This document shows positions 1-11,825 of a DNA stretch of 64,000 nucleotides, in pieces. Source of the DNA: Scatophagus argus (Eukaryota; Chordata; Actinopteri; Scatophagidae); NCBI RefSeq assembly GCF_020382885.2, contig NC_058501.1:18100001-18164000 (forward strand). The letters are read 5' to 3'. The notes beneath the pieces were generated by a model. It did no database searches. It was not told the origin of the DNA and saw only the letters and a list, made by a program, of their open reading frames with translations. Numbering within the stretch: the stretch's first letter is position 1; each line of letters opens with the position of its first letter. Both the position numbers and the translations under genes were made by a program.

Positions 1-3000
1 GATGATAGCCGGTGGAAAAACATTTATATTTGACTCTTGGACTAACAGAGTTACACTGAATTTAAGCACTAACTACACATCATTGACCATAAGGTCACTA
101 AAGGTGGAAGACTCTGGACTGTACACATTACAGAAAATGAATACCTCTCGTGCTGACTTAAAACTGTCAGTCCAAGGTAAGGATGACCTAATCACTTTTA
201 ATGTTTACTACTTGATGTTAATCTCATATACTTACATACTACAAATTTATATTAAACAAAGCTCAATACACACATACATCCATACACACAAATACTCATT
301 CAGTCGCAATGAGCAGAGCATTTTCACATTCTGTTGTCTACTTCTATGTTTGACAAGCGGTGATATGCAAAACAAAAGAACAGGGCAGAGTGGGAGCCTG
401 AAGCTATTACGGTCACCTTGACTTTGGCAGTATGAGAGTTAGCTTTGCTCGAGTCCTAAACTAAGTCTCAGTTTCAGTCTTCAGATTGGATAAATAGGAA
501 ATTTTGCCTATTTTTAATTATAAAAACTTAATTCTAATCATTTTAAAGAAATGACATGAGCTTTTAATGGATCTGGTGAAATAGCTGGTACTATTGTCAC
601 ACAGCATTATTAAAACTTAGTTACCTGAACACAAGTCAGGCCCTCTGACGCTATAATTAGGTAAGAGTAGGCTACTTTGGACTGAAGGCTGAATGTTAGA
701 TGTTGATCATTATCCAGTTCTTCAGTTAGCATGCTAACATGCTCCCAATTGCTCATATTGTCACAGACAATATTGATGTGTAATATGATGTAAGCCAGGT
801 TGACATCTTTGGCGTGTTGGCATGCTAACATTTGCTATTAAGCAAAAAAAAGAATAGAAATAAAGATGAAAGAAAAGAAAATAGGTGGGGCTGATGGGAA
901 TGCCATGTGATTACTTTTGCTGTTGCCGTAAGCGAGGCTAAAGACAGACTTCTGACAATCAGACTTAAATTCAAGACGTCACGTCACATTTGCGTCTACT
1001 GTCAGAGATAAATTACCTTGTTTGTCCACTGCAATCTTGCCTCTCCACAAAATTAGATAAATAGCTTTTTATTTCCTTCCTTGCAGTACCTGTTTCAAAT
1101 GTGACTCTGAGGGCACAGAAAACCAACCTGGTGGAGTTCAATGACACAGCAGTTCTCATGTGCTCTGTGTCCAGCGGGACATCCCTGTCTTATGCTTGGC
1201 TGAAGGGCAGCTCTGTGGTCACAGCCGGTGATGGAATACAGCTAAGCAATGAAGGAGCCACTCTTACTATTGTTGGGGTGACCCGCTATGACGCAGGGCC
1301 ATTCATGTGCAACGTGTCCAATGGTGTAAGCCATGAAACCAGTCCCCCTGTCCATCTGAACATCAGCTGTGAGTTTTCACAAGACAACTTGTAGGTCTAC
1401 TGTATGTATTTTAAAAAAATAGTTCCAATCACACATAAATCCCTAAAACATTTTCCCTCTTGTTGCTTCACTAGATGGTCCGAGTAACACGATGATATCG
1501 CTCATGCCCATGAAGTACATCTACAGAACGGGATCGAACATCACGCTGCATTGCTCATCGGAGTCCAGCCCTCCAGCGATGATCCAGTGGATGCTTGATG
1601 GAGTGTACCTAAATCAGTTTGCCCCGCAGCTTCAGCTAGAAAAGACTACAGAGAGCAACTCAGGAAATTACCAATGCATATTACACAACACAGTCACATC
1701 GAGGTTCAGCAGCACGAGTGCAATTATCAGGATTTTAGGTGAGGATTGGATTTGATTTGTAGAATTTTAGAGAGTACATGATTTCAAACTTATCATCTAA
1801 CTCTCAAGAAAGCAAATAAGTGTATTTCCCAAAATGTTTAACTATTCACTGAAATTATCCAGTGGCATGTGTCACATTTATTCAACTAACCGAGGTGTTA
1901 ATTTAAATGACCTAATTCCCTTCTCGTCCCACAGATCCAATAGAAGCAGTTGTGGTGAATCACACAGGTGGACCAGCGATACTTAATGACTCATTCACCA
2001 TGTGTTGTGAAGTGACTGGATCTGTTGACAGCATTCAGTGGTGGAGGAATGGTCAGCTTATTCCTCCTGACAATTCAACAGTCTTTGACATGGGCAACAA
2101 GACATTAACCCTCAGTCCAGTACAACATTCAGATCAAGGAGATTATCAGTGTCAAGCCTTCAATTATGTAAGCAACATGACCAGCAGCCCATACACAGTG
2201 GATGTGATCTGTAAGTATTTTAATTTCACTTTCTCTCTTTAATGCTGTCCTTGTTTTCTCGGTCCACTGATATATTGTGTGGATCAAATACTAAAGCAGA
2301 AATATTTGAAAATGTAACATTTTTACTTAATTGTCTGACATCACAAAATGGCCCACTGAAACCTGTGATCACGAGGCCAACAGAAATTAACCTTCAAACA
2401 CTTCTGTGCTGCAGTTAGACAAAGCAAATCTGAAAAATGCAAGAAATCCTCTAGCAAATGTGACAACACCTATAGATTCATCACAAAATATTGCCTGACG
2501 TCGATTAAACATCAGATTGTTGGTCTCGGGTCATCTAGTGACTCCATTCATGCACAGTTCTGTTCTCATTTGAATGTCTTGACAGTCATGTAATTATGAT
2601 GATTAAAGACAATATCAATGTGTTTTAGATGGACCAGAGATGACAATCATCACTGGACCAAAAATGGCAAAGACTGGATGCAATGTCACACTCAGCTGCA
2701 ATGCATCATCGAACCCTCTCAGCATCAAATGGTTCTTCAATGATACTGTTGTAGCCACAATGCCCGAGTATGTCACACCTCCTCTTACCGAAGACATGAG
2801 TGGGATGTACACCTGTATGGCCTACAACAACATCACCGGCAAAAACAGCACTGCATATACAATGCTTACTGTTATTGGTGAGACTTGGATGGCTATTTTT
2901 AGGTTTCTGGAAACCTAAAAATGTAATTGTGTACATTAAAAAAAAGGAAAGGTGAATCGAGATAGAACTACATAACGTTTTCCTTTTTGATTTTTTGTTT

Positions 3001-5214
3001 TCAGACCCAATAACAGATGTACAAATAGACTCACCAATGGATCCTGCCATGGATGGCCATTATTATAACCTAACATGCAACGTGACTGGACCTGCCATGC
3101 ATGTTTACTGGATTAAAAATGGCGAGCCGCTGCGTGAAGACAACAGAACTGTTTTCTGCATAGATAATAAGACAGTCATGTTCAACCCACTAGAACAGGA
3201 TGATACTGGAAACTACCAGTGTATGGCTCTTAATGCTGTTTCGGACATGACCAGCCCTCCTTACAAGCTCCTTGTGAACTGTGAGTATCGTAAAGGATTC
3301 TTGTCGCTGACTGTTTTAAACTCACAGTGTTCGTGCATCATCCTATGTATTTGACTCCTTTGCCGTTGCAGTTGGACCAGAGACGCCCATCATTGACGGG
3401 CCAGCTTTCGCAGAGACAGGACACGTCGCAGTCTTCCACTGTTCTGCCAAGTCAGTGCCACCCAGTCAGTTCAGCTGGTGGTTCAATGGCTCTGAGGTGG
3501 CCAGTACTGCAGAGTTTACAACTGGTCTTTTGCATTTAAATATGAGTGGAGAATACACTTGTATGGCCTACAACAGTGTGACGGGAATGAACAGCACAAA
3601 CACCAAGATGCTCACAGTCATTGGTAAGAAAACTTAAATATGAATTTTACTATTCCAATGCATCATGTCATGTGATTGTTTAGCTGATAAAATACTGGTT
3701 TCTACTGTGTTTTGTGTTCACAGAAGCAATAGAGTCAGTGATGGTCAGAGCCCACTCAGTTCCAGTAAACTCTGAAAACTTCACTCTCACCTGTGAAGTC
3801 ACTGGGCCCTATGACAAGATCTACTGGATGAAGAACAACATGTACCTCAACATGAACACTTCCAATGCTAAAGAAAACATGTCCTACTACATGGAAAACA
3901 ACATGCTGCACTTCACTCCAGTGACAATGTACAATGATGGGAATTACCAGTGTGTCGCCACCAATCAGGCTGCCACACATCAAAGCCCCCCATACATGCT
4001 CCTAGTGAACTGTAAGTTGTTTTCTTCTACATTTCATTCAGTTAATCATAACTGGTTTTAAGTATAATAAATAAGTATTATTTAATACATAAATAAATAT
4101 TTTAACATGCCACATGAAAATATGTAAAGATTTAAATATATAATATTTAATAACTTTACTATGTTTATGTACTAAAGTGGCAACAGAGAACCTTTTGCTA
4201 GCTCATCTAAGGTGTATTATTGCTGGGACAGCTGTTGTAAAGGCAACAGATTGCCATACGTTTATTTAGTTTTTCCAGTCATTTAGTTTATAATAGAAGT
4301 GTAAAAGCAGATAGGAATGGCGCCAGGCAGACAGTCTGACAGTATTGTGAGACAGATAAAACTGCATAGTGAAGGCGAGGTTGTAGGGACCCAGGCTAAC
4401 CACAGACAGTGTCATTATCCTATAGCATTGCGTTATGCAATGATTTCATTGATGATGATTTCTGATTTCATTTGGAAAGCTCTCCAAATGCTGCTCAAAA
4501 CAAACATGATTTAAGTTTTTCAGATTAAAATTGAGAATTTTGTGCAAAAGCAAAACTACAGTCATTGTTTTATTGAATTTTGACCAACTCTCTCTGTTTA
4601 TTTCCAGATGGCCCTCTGAGTATGCATATCTCTGGTCCAGATTCTGCAGAATATGGTCACCTCGTGTCCCTGAGTTGCTCTGCTGATTCTCAGCCAGACT
4701 GTGACTTCAGCTGGTTTTTTAGCAGTAACTCGTTAATTCTAGTGACGGGCCCTGTTATCACGTTCCCTGCCGTAAAGCAGAATGAGGGGAACTACACATG
4801 TAAGGCGAGGAACCCTGTGACTAATGTCATGATGTACCAGACTAAATACTTCACTGTTGGTGAGTGAGCCTCACTTCTTCTCTTCCTAGTTTTAATCTCT
4901 ATCTCCATAATACTTCTTTGGAGATCTTTCACATTTGAACAAACAGTATACGTTTGTGATATCCAAGCTCACAACTAAAATATGGATGAAACATGTTCCA
5001 ATGTTTTGACAGGATCATTTCAAAATGATCATTTTGCTAGTGATTAAAGCACTATCAGAACCACTGCTTTACAATTACAAATGTGTCATGTTAGGCTAAA
5101 TGTAACTTTGTTCTCATTTCAGAAAATCACGCGTCTGCCCTCCGCATCTCATCCCAGGGAGCTCTGATGTTGATCAGTCTGTTGGCTTTGTCTGTCACTG
5201 TGCTGTTCAACTGA
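1..5214 (+). CDS. CEACAM-like Ig-superfamily cell-surface protein (5' end outside window)
   Basis: Seen: ten exons, all joined by phase-1 introns: 1-176 (partial), 1087-1368, 1475-1738, 1935-2210, 2629-2877, 3005-3280, 3372-3623, 3724-4011, 4608-4859 and 5123-5214. The partial exon ends an N-terminal V-like domain (SLTIRSLKVEDSGLY). Eight further exons each encode one Ig domain with paired cysteines, a core W and a D/E-x-G-x-Y-x-C signature. They alternate between two types: one ends in VNC/VIC/ISC, the next starts Y/F-G-P. The array is thus four two-domain units. The last exon gives a short hydrophobic tail (ALMLISLLALSVTVLFN, then stop) with no cytoplasmic domain, which suggests a GPI signal. 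Many N-x-S/T sites are present. Known: CEACAM-family proteins are glycosylated adhesion and pathogen-binding proteins. Inference: a teleost CEACAM5-like member; another multi-Ig adhesion protein is possible. Signal peptide and start lie upstream. Confidence 0.82.
640..910. repeat. Interspersed teleost repeat in a CEACAM-like intron
   Basis: The intron after the first visible exon holds a stretch rich in GCATGCTAACAT motifs (about 729-740 and 820-830), followed by GGGGCTGATGGGAATGCCAT near 886. I recognise this combination as a dispersed repeat common in fish introns. Its class (probably a non-autonomous DNA element) is not certain, and its ends are estimated. Confidence 0.45.
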
Positions 5215-5645
5215 GTCCTCTACACTGAGAAATCCAGTCAGACTCAAAGGCCTCTTGCTCCCTCTGCAGTCAACAGTCTCACTGTGAAATGAATGGGAAG
5301 GGACTGTGCCATCACTTCTTGGGGGTTTTGCCTGAAGGGCAAAGAAGAAGTGTGGTAGGCTTTTTCATGCTAAATGTTATCATTATTAGCAGATAAGGGT
5401 AGTGGTCTAAGTGTCATTGTGCTGGTTGTTGCTTGTGCACTTAATAAAAATAATTCATAGTTCAACTAAGGGAAACAACACCAATGTGTTTTGCTAAAAT
5501 ACCTCCATACTCTTTTGACATTGATTGCACGTCTTCAGTCTGCACTCCTGCAACTTTTTCTTTCATGTGTGATGATATTTAAAATGTATCTGAATGTAAA
5601 TCTTATCATGCTTTGATTTACTGTATTTATTTCTATATGAATAAA
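5215..5645 (+). other. 3' UTR and poly(A) signals of the CEACAM-like gene
   Basis: No coding potential follows the stop codon. AATAAA hexamers occur at 5443-5448 and 5640-5645. The opposite-strand gene has its own AATAAA, reading leftward, at 5685-5680. The two genes are therefore convergent and their transcripts may overlap by a few tens of bases. Confidence 0.6.
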
Positions 5646-5844
5646 AAAAAAATCAACAACAGTAAATTCTTTTGGGGGCTTTATTGAAGAGGTTACAGTC
5701 TTTGTATTGATTCAGAAAGTTACAGTCAAGCAAACATTTGGTAGTGAAACATTTTGCTGTTAAAAAAAATGTAACTACATACAAATACGTATGCCAGTGA
5801 TTGTTGCTTAAACATCATTCATACATATAAAGAGCTCTTCTTGT

Positions 5845-6982
5845 TCAGATGGGGACACTGGGAGCGAACTTCCTGCCGTTTCTGCCCCTTCTGTTGAGAA
5901 ACAAGCTGCACTTCTTGAGATTCTTGTTTTTCTGGCACAGTCTATTCACTTGTGATTTGAATAGATCCAGACGGGTAAAGAAAAAAACAAAAAAAACAAT
6001 TTAAGTTTGATGACCAAAATATTTAAAATTCTGTAATTAACACTTTTCAAAGAGTTCTTTCCACTGATCATTGATCTCATTTTTCACTGGTTGTTTATTC
6101 CATAAAGCTCAAAAACTTTTTAATCAAAACACTCTGTTGTAGCCGCACAACACAAAACACAACTATTTAATGTAACTGACTCACTATGTAATGTAAATTC
6201 ACCACATACTTGTACAATGCCTTTATATACCTGTACAATGGTTTTATATTCTAGACATATTTCTATTTTGGCCTGTAGACTTCTCGTCTTGATTGGAGCA
6301 ACTGTAACAATCCCGATTTTCCGCACTGATCATTAAAGTATTCTGATTCTGATTCTGATTCAACTCACATTGCCCTTGCTTGCTGCGGCGTCCGGCAGTC
6401 GGCTTACAAAGGCAGCCTGCACCCACCGTCTCTCTTCTCTTTCCTGGGTGATGCAAATACACAAAGACAAAAGAGCAGAATGGGTCAGGATAATGCACTC
6501 TGCATTATGAGACCATAACCGGATGTGTGTTTCATTTATGTTGCTTTCACCTTTACAGGTACACAGTCCATTGTGCTGTCTTGGGGTGTTGATTGGTTTT
6601 GCAGCAGTCAGTGGTTGTCCAACATCAGGAGCTTATAAAAAATGATTAATAATAACAATTAGATTAAATTAAGTAATGCTAATGTAAATATTCAATAAAT
6701 ACTAATAAACAACTCTTGTGAATTTTTAAACTCATCACATCTCACATACCATCAGTGAATGTCTTGACTATCGACGATTGTTCATGTGTTTCAGGAACAC
6801 CTTTACAAAAAAGAATTAAAATAATAATGTAATAAAAATAAAAATGACAGAATAAAATGTACATGAAGTAAACTTTCTTTTTAAACTCAGTACATTATCT
6901 TATTCAGGTGTACAATACCTTGGCTGTGATCAGTAAATAAAAGCAGTAGAAACACCAACAGCAAAAACATCCTTGACTCCAT
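5845..6982 (-). CDS. cxcl17: CXCL17-like secreted chemokine (124 aa, five small exons)
   Basis: Seen: exons 6982-6919, 6800-6750, 6631-6551, 6443-6369 and 5948-5845, all with GT/AG ends and all phase 1, joining into 124 codons. Residues 1-20 are a strong signal peptide (MESRMFLLLVFLLLLF). The mature protein is basic and has six cysteines as C62-x-C64, C76-x-C78, C95 and C104. It ends KFAPSVPI. Known: mammalian CXCL17 is a small secreted basic protein of about 119 aa with two CXC pairs, two later cysteines and a C-terminal x-Pro-x, encoded near CEACAM1. Spacing differs: 11 residues between the CXC pairs here, about 22 in human as I recall. Neighbours are a CEACAM-like gene (convergent) and pafah1b3, as in human 19q13.2. 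Inference: the fish CXCL17 counterpart. Gene structure is firmer than the name. A lineage-specific cysteine-rich peptide is the alternative. A TATA-like box lies about 105 bp upstream. Confidence 0.73.
6125..6358 (+). mobile_element. Non-LTR retrotransposon 3'-end fragment in intron 4 of the cxcl17-like gene
   Basis: A stretch ending in CATTAAAG followed by (ATTCTG)n at 6337-6358 has the form of a LINE or SINE 3' terminus with a short tandem tail. It lies between exons 5 and 4 of the minus-strand gene, inserted in the opposite orientation. The left boundary is a guess. Confidence 0.45.
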
Positions 6983-7085
6983 GTTGTGGTAAAGCCAGTA
7001 CAACACGGTAGACCCAGAGAAAGAAATCCTGTGTGCGCACTCCCTTCGAGTCAAGTGAAGGAATGAAGTGGTTATTGTTGTAGCT

Positions 7086-7094
7086 CCTTATAAA
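7086..7094 (-). promoter_or_regulatory. TATA-like box of the cxcl17-like gene
   Basis: On the minus strand the bases read TTTATAAGG, about 105 bp before the ATG at 6982. That is a suitable distance for a TATA-driven transcript with a 5' UTR of roughly 70-80 nt. The downstream UTR has no obvious splice site. Confidence 0.4.
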
Positions 7095-7099
7095 GGAGT

Positions 7100-8665
7100 T
7101 GGTGTTGATTTCTGAAATTATAGCCTTGGTACATTCAGTGAATGGCAGTTAAATGCAGCATGGCAACTCCTTTGCAGTGGATGACTTTGAATAATAGAAA
7201 TATGTACCTTTCCCCTGATTATGTATTTGGGTAATGGCTCGTTGCCGTGAGAAAGTGAGGGGCCCACACAACTTTCACTCAAGCAATGTCAAATATCTCC
7301 ATGTTTGGAGACATGGAGCGTCTTATACTGAGTGCTAGTATGCCACTTACGGTACACATTTAGAGTTCTTCTCTTCTCACTGATCCAAGCTGAGATCAAA
7401 TTTGTTCAGTATCCTTTTACACTCTTTCAAACTACATAGTAGAAAATTGCATGTATTTTTAATGTGTGCTCATCCAGCTCCCTGCTTACGTTTGGTGTAC
7501 AACACATGCTTACATACTCGCAAAAGCACTTCATACTATATGGATAGGTTTACCATCAATCACAATTATGTGTGCTCATTATTAGCCTGTTGGCAACACT
7601 GCAATGGATACGCCGCTAACTGTCACAGGAAAGACTGTGGTTGTCATATTCATTTGAAATTTTAGTATGATATGGTCCATTGTGTTATGCGTGACGACTG
7701 TTGAAAAGTGCCAGTCTGGAAGGGATACTAGCGAGGCTGAGTGCAAAATAAGAGCAAATCGGGACTTGCCCCAGTTGCTCAAGTTTCAGAAATGCATCCA
7801 TCTGCTCAAAACCATGCCTGAGACTGGAAAAAACCAAGAGCAATATAATATGTGTATGTGTACTCTTCCAGAACCCGGTGCTTAGTGATCAGTCTTCAGG
7901 CATAAAAATGAAGCACTGCATCAGTGGCAGTCAATGTCTCTTACTATCAGCAGACAGATCTGACCAATCAATCAAAGAAGTGTGAAACCATCTTGTTTTT
8001 TCATATTTAATGCATTCTTTCATCACTTACACAATGAGCCATTCTGAATCATAATTCAAGTTCTGCAGCACAATTCTTATCAGACAGGCTCACAAGCATT
8101 TTAGTGTGAAGTAAAGCCTTTTAAGACGGTCTCATTGTATATGAAGATAGTTTACATATATGTATACACAACTTGGGAAGTCATGTCAAACTGAAGCAAA
8201 AAGCTGCACGGACAACAATGAGAGATGCTAAAAAGCAAACAGACAGTCAAAACATTTGGTCATTCATATCAACACATACAAAAGACATCAGGAATCAATA
8301 AAGGAGTAAATAAAGCTATAGCCAAACGAATGTATTTCATGGAACTTAGTGAAACTAAAAAAACAAAACGACAAAAAAGATTTCTGGTAAGGGGAGTTCT
8401 TGTGTCTCATATTTCTTCCCAGACATGTCCCGGCACCTAAGAAACAAAGCCTCGCAATATTTTTTTCCAGTTTCTTACTGTAGTAACCTCAGGCAGAAAA
8501 CGTATTTGGTTATAGAAGGTGTCTTCTGAAAAGCTGATGTACATATTCTAATGTTAATTGGCCTTTGGTTGACACCTGGATAGTAATCGTATAAATAAAG
8601 TGAGGCAGCTAATGTTTTGACCTACAGCATATCTTTGAAGAAGTAAAAAGCTGCTCCATCTTTTT
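7100..8665. other. Intergenic stretch without a recognised gene
   Basis: This AT-rich stretch between the cxcl17-like promoter and the 3' end of pafah1b3 has only short open frames without splice support or recognisable domains. I see no array, RNA gene or clear transposon end. Confidence 0.5.
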
Positions 8666-8669
8666 AAAA

Positions 8670-9147
8670 GCTTTATTCATAACCACCGGGTTTATAATTG
8701 TATAACTGTGTCTTGCAGTGTCATCCCCTCAGACATCATTTCATTCTCCCGAATGCTGAGTCACTGGTTGATCCCTCATGTATGACAGACGGGGCGTTCC
8801 TCTTATGAGAATTATTATCAGTATCATGTATCACAGAAATGAAATAATCCTCCCATGGAAAAAACACTTGTGGAACAGAAGGTTACTGGGCATTGAGGCA
8901 AGACTTTGCCTCTCTACAGCACAGCACATGCAATTTCTGACTGTATAAACACAAAAGAATTGTTGGTCCCATTATCTGTTACAGTGGTCACCAACCTGGA
9001 TCCCGAAGAGAACATAAATAATGTGTGCAGCTCACAGCCCTTAATAACCGATTCTATCCATCATTTAAGGTGTTATGATGAGCTGCGGTGCTCTCTGGAA
9101 ATAGGCATGAGGACCACTGTGATAGTGTAAGTTTGTGCCCTGGTTGT
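8670..9147 (-). other. pafah1b3: Probable 3' UTR of pafah1b3
   Basis: The stretch runs from the pafah1b3 stop codon down to an AATAAA read on the minus strand near 8675. No coding frame is evident, and the length fits a normal vertebrate 3' UTR. Confidence 0.45.
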
Positions 9148-10836
9148 TTAGTTCTCAGCAGGCTTATCTAGCATGGACGTGAGATGGGCATGCAAGGGTT
9201 CACACACAGCCTGGTAGCCCTGAGGGGTCAGGTGAAGGTAATCGTACATGTCCTGATGGGAGATGCTACCATTAGAGTGGACGAAGCCTGGGTCCACATT
9301 GAGGAAAGAAGCATGGGGGAGGGATGATAAGGCCTCCTGGACCAGCTTGTTCACCTTTTCATTTCGCTCCCGCAGAGGGTTTGGCATTTTACCCCTGGGC
9401 AGTAGACCCTAGAAAACAGATTTATGGATGTTATTGTATAAAAGGTGGAATATTCTTAGAAACAGATGCACCGATGTAACTGTTCAATCTGAAAATTAAC
9501 ATTAATCAGACACATTCTACTCACCCAAACCAACATGTCAGTTGAAACTCAAATGAAGTTTGTAGCCCCAACAAACATACAGAAAACCTGCATGTAGTTC
9601 AATCTCAGCCCTCTCATAAACAACTAAAAACTTTCAAACATAATATGAAAAGTAGCAAATTACCCAACAGTTCAAACCCCAAGTTCAAAAGTATATTGGC
9701 ACAAAACTGAGGTGGAACTAATAGGGATGACATAACTGTAGAGTTTTATGGTTGTATGAACTTCACTTATCATTTTCAATGAACATGCAGGAGAGTGAAT
9801 CAACACATTTAAGGAATGCATCAGGAAACAAAAAAACCTACAAGTACTAGTGTCCGGGCATGGGGGAGCTTGTTCTTGATGACTTGGACAATGGCCATGA
9901 TCCCTCCACAGATTTGTTCAGCAGTGTGTCCGTGATTGTTAGTGCCTACACACAGCACTACAACCTACAACGACAAAAGAGAAAGGAGTTCGATATACTG
10001 TACGTGGAATTTGGACAAAAAGTTAAGCACAATAAGTCTACTGTGTGAATAAACAAACATAATCGTGTTCTCTATTTTTAGCAGTGATCAGGACCTTTGG
10101 GCTGATGTTATCCAGTTCACCGTTGCTCAGTCTCCACAGCACATGTTGTGTTGCATCACCACCCACCCCAAAATTGAGAGCATGGAGAGGAGAGAACAGC
10201 TGTCGCCATACCTGCAGAAAAAAACACAACGACATGCATAAACATGTTGAAATCTAGATTAAACAGAATTTTAAATTGTGCATGGATGCTTATGAGAACA
10301 AGACCAACTATCAGTCACTGTATACAGATATAGACACAGCAAAGTGTGCGATCAATGTTTTACCCCAAACTGGTGCATGAGCTGAATAATAGAGTCTCCT
10401 ACAAACAGAACATCAGGTTCTTTGTCTTTGCTATCGGCCACAAAGCGGTTGTGCTGTAAAGAGAAAAAAGAAAAGGTGAACTTTAATAATTTTGTGCATG
10501 TTATTAAGCATCCCCCCAGATGCAGAAACAAAGGCTGCTCTTGAAGGTGAAACATATCAGTTGAACTTTATCAGCGGATCAAATATCAGTGCATATTCCC
10601 ATGTCAATCTGATGAAAAAAGGATGTGTCAGGATTATGACTGTGTCTGTACAGTTAGATGTCCTCAAAATAACTAATGGATTATTCTTTTATTATTGTTA
10701 TAAATTTACCAAGATACATATTAACCAGAAAGTAGACCGGGAAAATTTTACACACCAGAGACATCCATCGTCCATCTCCCTGGGTGTCATCACAGGGGGT
10801 GGGTGTGGCGGCTGGGTTTGGGTCTTCTGCACTCAT
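9148..10836 (-). CDS. pafah1b3: Platelet-activating factor acetylhydrolase IB, catalytic gamma subunit
   Basis: Seen: five coding exons, 10836-10756, 10453-10364, 10211-10095, 9964-9842 and 9408-9148, giving 223 aa with all joins phase 0. The protein starts MSAEDPNPAATPTP and has the family's GDGRWMSL and HNRFVADSKDKEP stretches, the nucleophile motif GDSIIQ, GGDATQHVLWRL, VGTNNHGHTAEQ and the catalytic D-x-x-H in YDYLHLT. Known: a GDSL/SGNH-fold esterase that removes the sn-2 acetyl group of PAF and forms dimers bound by LIS1 (PAFAH1B1) in the cytosol. Human PAFAH1B3 is 231 aa, so length fits. HGHTAEQ and HDMYDYLH-like wording favours B3 over B2. The donor after exon 3 (AAG|gtcctg) is weak, but the joined frame matches the family exactly. 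A 5' noncoding exon probably ends at 11395 (donor GAGGAG|gtaaaa), with an acceptor just before the ATG. The gene is head to head with the prr19-like gene, as in human. Confidence 0.93.
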
Positions 10837-11394
10837 GACTTGGCTCTGTCTGAGTTGGGAAAGCAGTCACGTAGTGTCTTACTGGTGCTTTTTTTAACAG
10901 CAGAAACAAAGCGATGAACAAATAGCATATAGCTGTAAGTGCTAGCTAAATCTAAAGGTTGGTAAAATTAGCCTCTGTAGCTAGCCTACTTGCTGAAACA
11001 CAAGATAAATGTGGTTTCACGGAAAGATAACGGTCCCACAATTGAAACACCGATTGATATTAACGTTAAAGTATGCAAGCCTGTACAAAACAAAAGTAAA
11101 TGGGCAGAGCTTTATATAGCGGCTACATTTAGTGATACTGTTGAACACAGGATACCACAAAATCAAAATATCCTCACCTCCCAATTCAGTTTCAGGAAGT
11201 AAATTTTCCTTATAGTTGCATGTACCACTGATCTCCATGAGCGGCAAATTATACGATTTCAAGTATTTTACAAATTTTCCTCACTTTGTTTGTATTATGT
11301 GCTTGTATGTGAATTTCGTAATGTGTCATATGAATAAATGATGGAGTATACATTATTCAAGAGAATAAGAATATAAAATATGAGACAGTTTTAC

Positions 11395-11533
11395 CTCCTC
11401 GTCTGTGTGAGTGGATTCACCCTGCTCGTTGGTGTTCGTGAGAGTTGGTGCTGCGCAAAGAAACTCTTCTGCGGCATGTTGCCCAGCAACGACTGTTTTA
11501 CGTGCGGCAAAGAAACGTTGGCAGATGTTCTCG
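11395..11533. promoter_or_regulatory. Shared promoter of pafah1b3 (-) and the prr19-like gene (+)
   Basis: A minus-strand donor at 11395/11394 (GAGGAG|gtaaaa) and a plus-strand donor at 11533/11534 (CTCG|gtaaggc) face away from each other across about 140 bp that is more CpG-rich than its surroundings. The arrangement fits two noncoding first exons transcribed from one bidirectional promoter. No TATA box is evident. Confidence 0.5.
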
Positions 11534-11807
11534 GTAAGGCAAGTTATTAACTAATGACTTTAAGTTTGTTTAAATCTTTATTTATAGATTTGTCTTGAGT
11601 TACATATGTTTTTAAAGTTAAGCTTATGTACCATGTTTTGTAGCAGTCACAGACGCATATTGTAAATTAAAAAGGTGTGCCTCGAGTTTTGAAGTGCACC
11701 AGGTGCTTGACGTTATCATTACCTGCTGGCTAACCACCTAATGCTAACTAGCTAGTCAGCTAACGGTTGAGCTAGATTAAGTGGCTGAATACAAGTCTCT
11801 ATTTGGA

Positions 11808-11825
11808 ACCGCAGGGGGCGCAGCC
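11808..11825 (+). promoter_or_regulatory. Candidate CTCF site near the prr19 5' end
   Basis: The sequence ACCGCAGGGGGCGCAGCC fits the core of the vertebrate CTCF motif (C-x-G-x-AGGGGGCGC). It lies within the presumed first intron of the prr19-like gene. This is a match by eye only. Confidence 0.4.
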
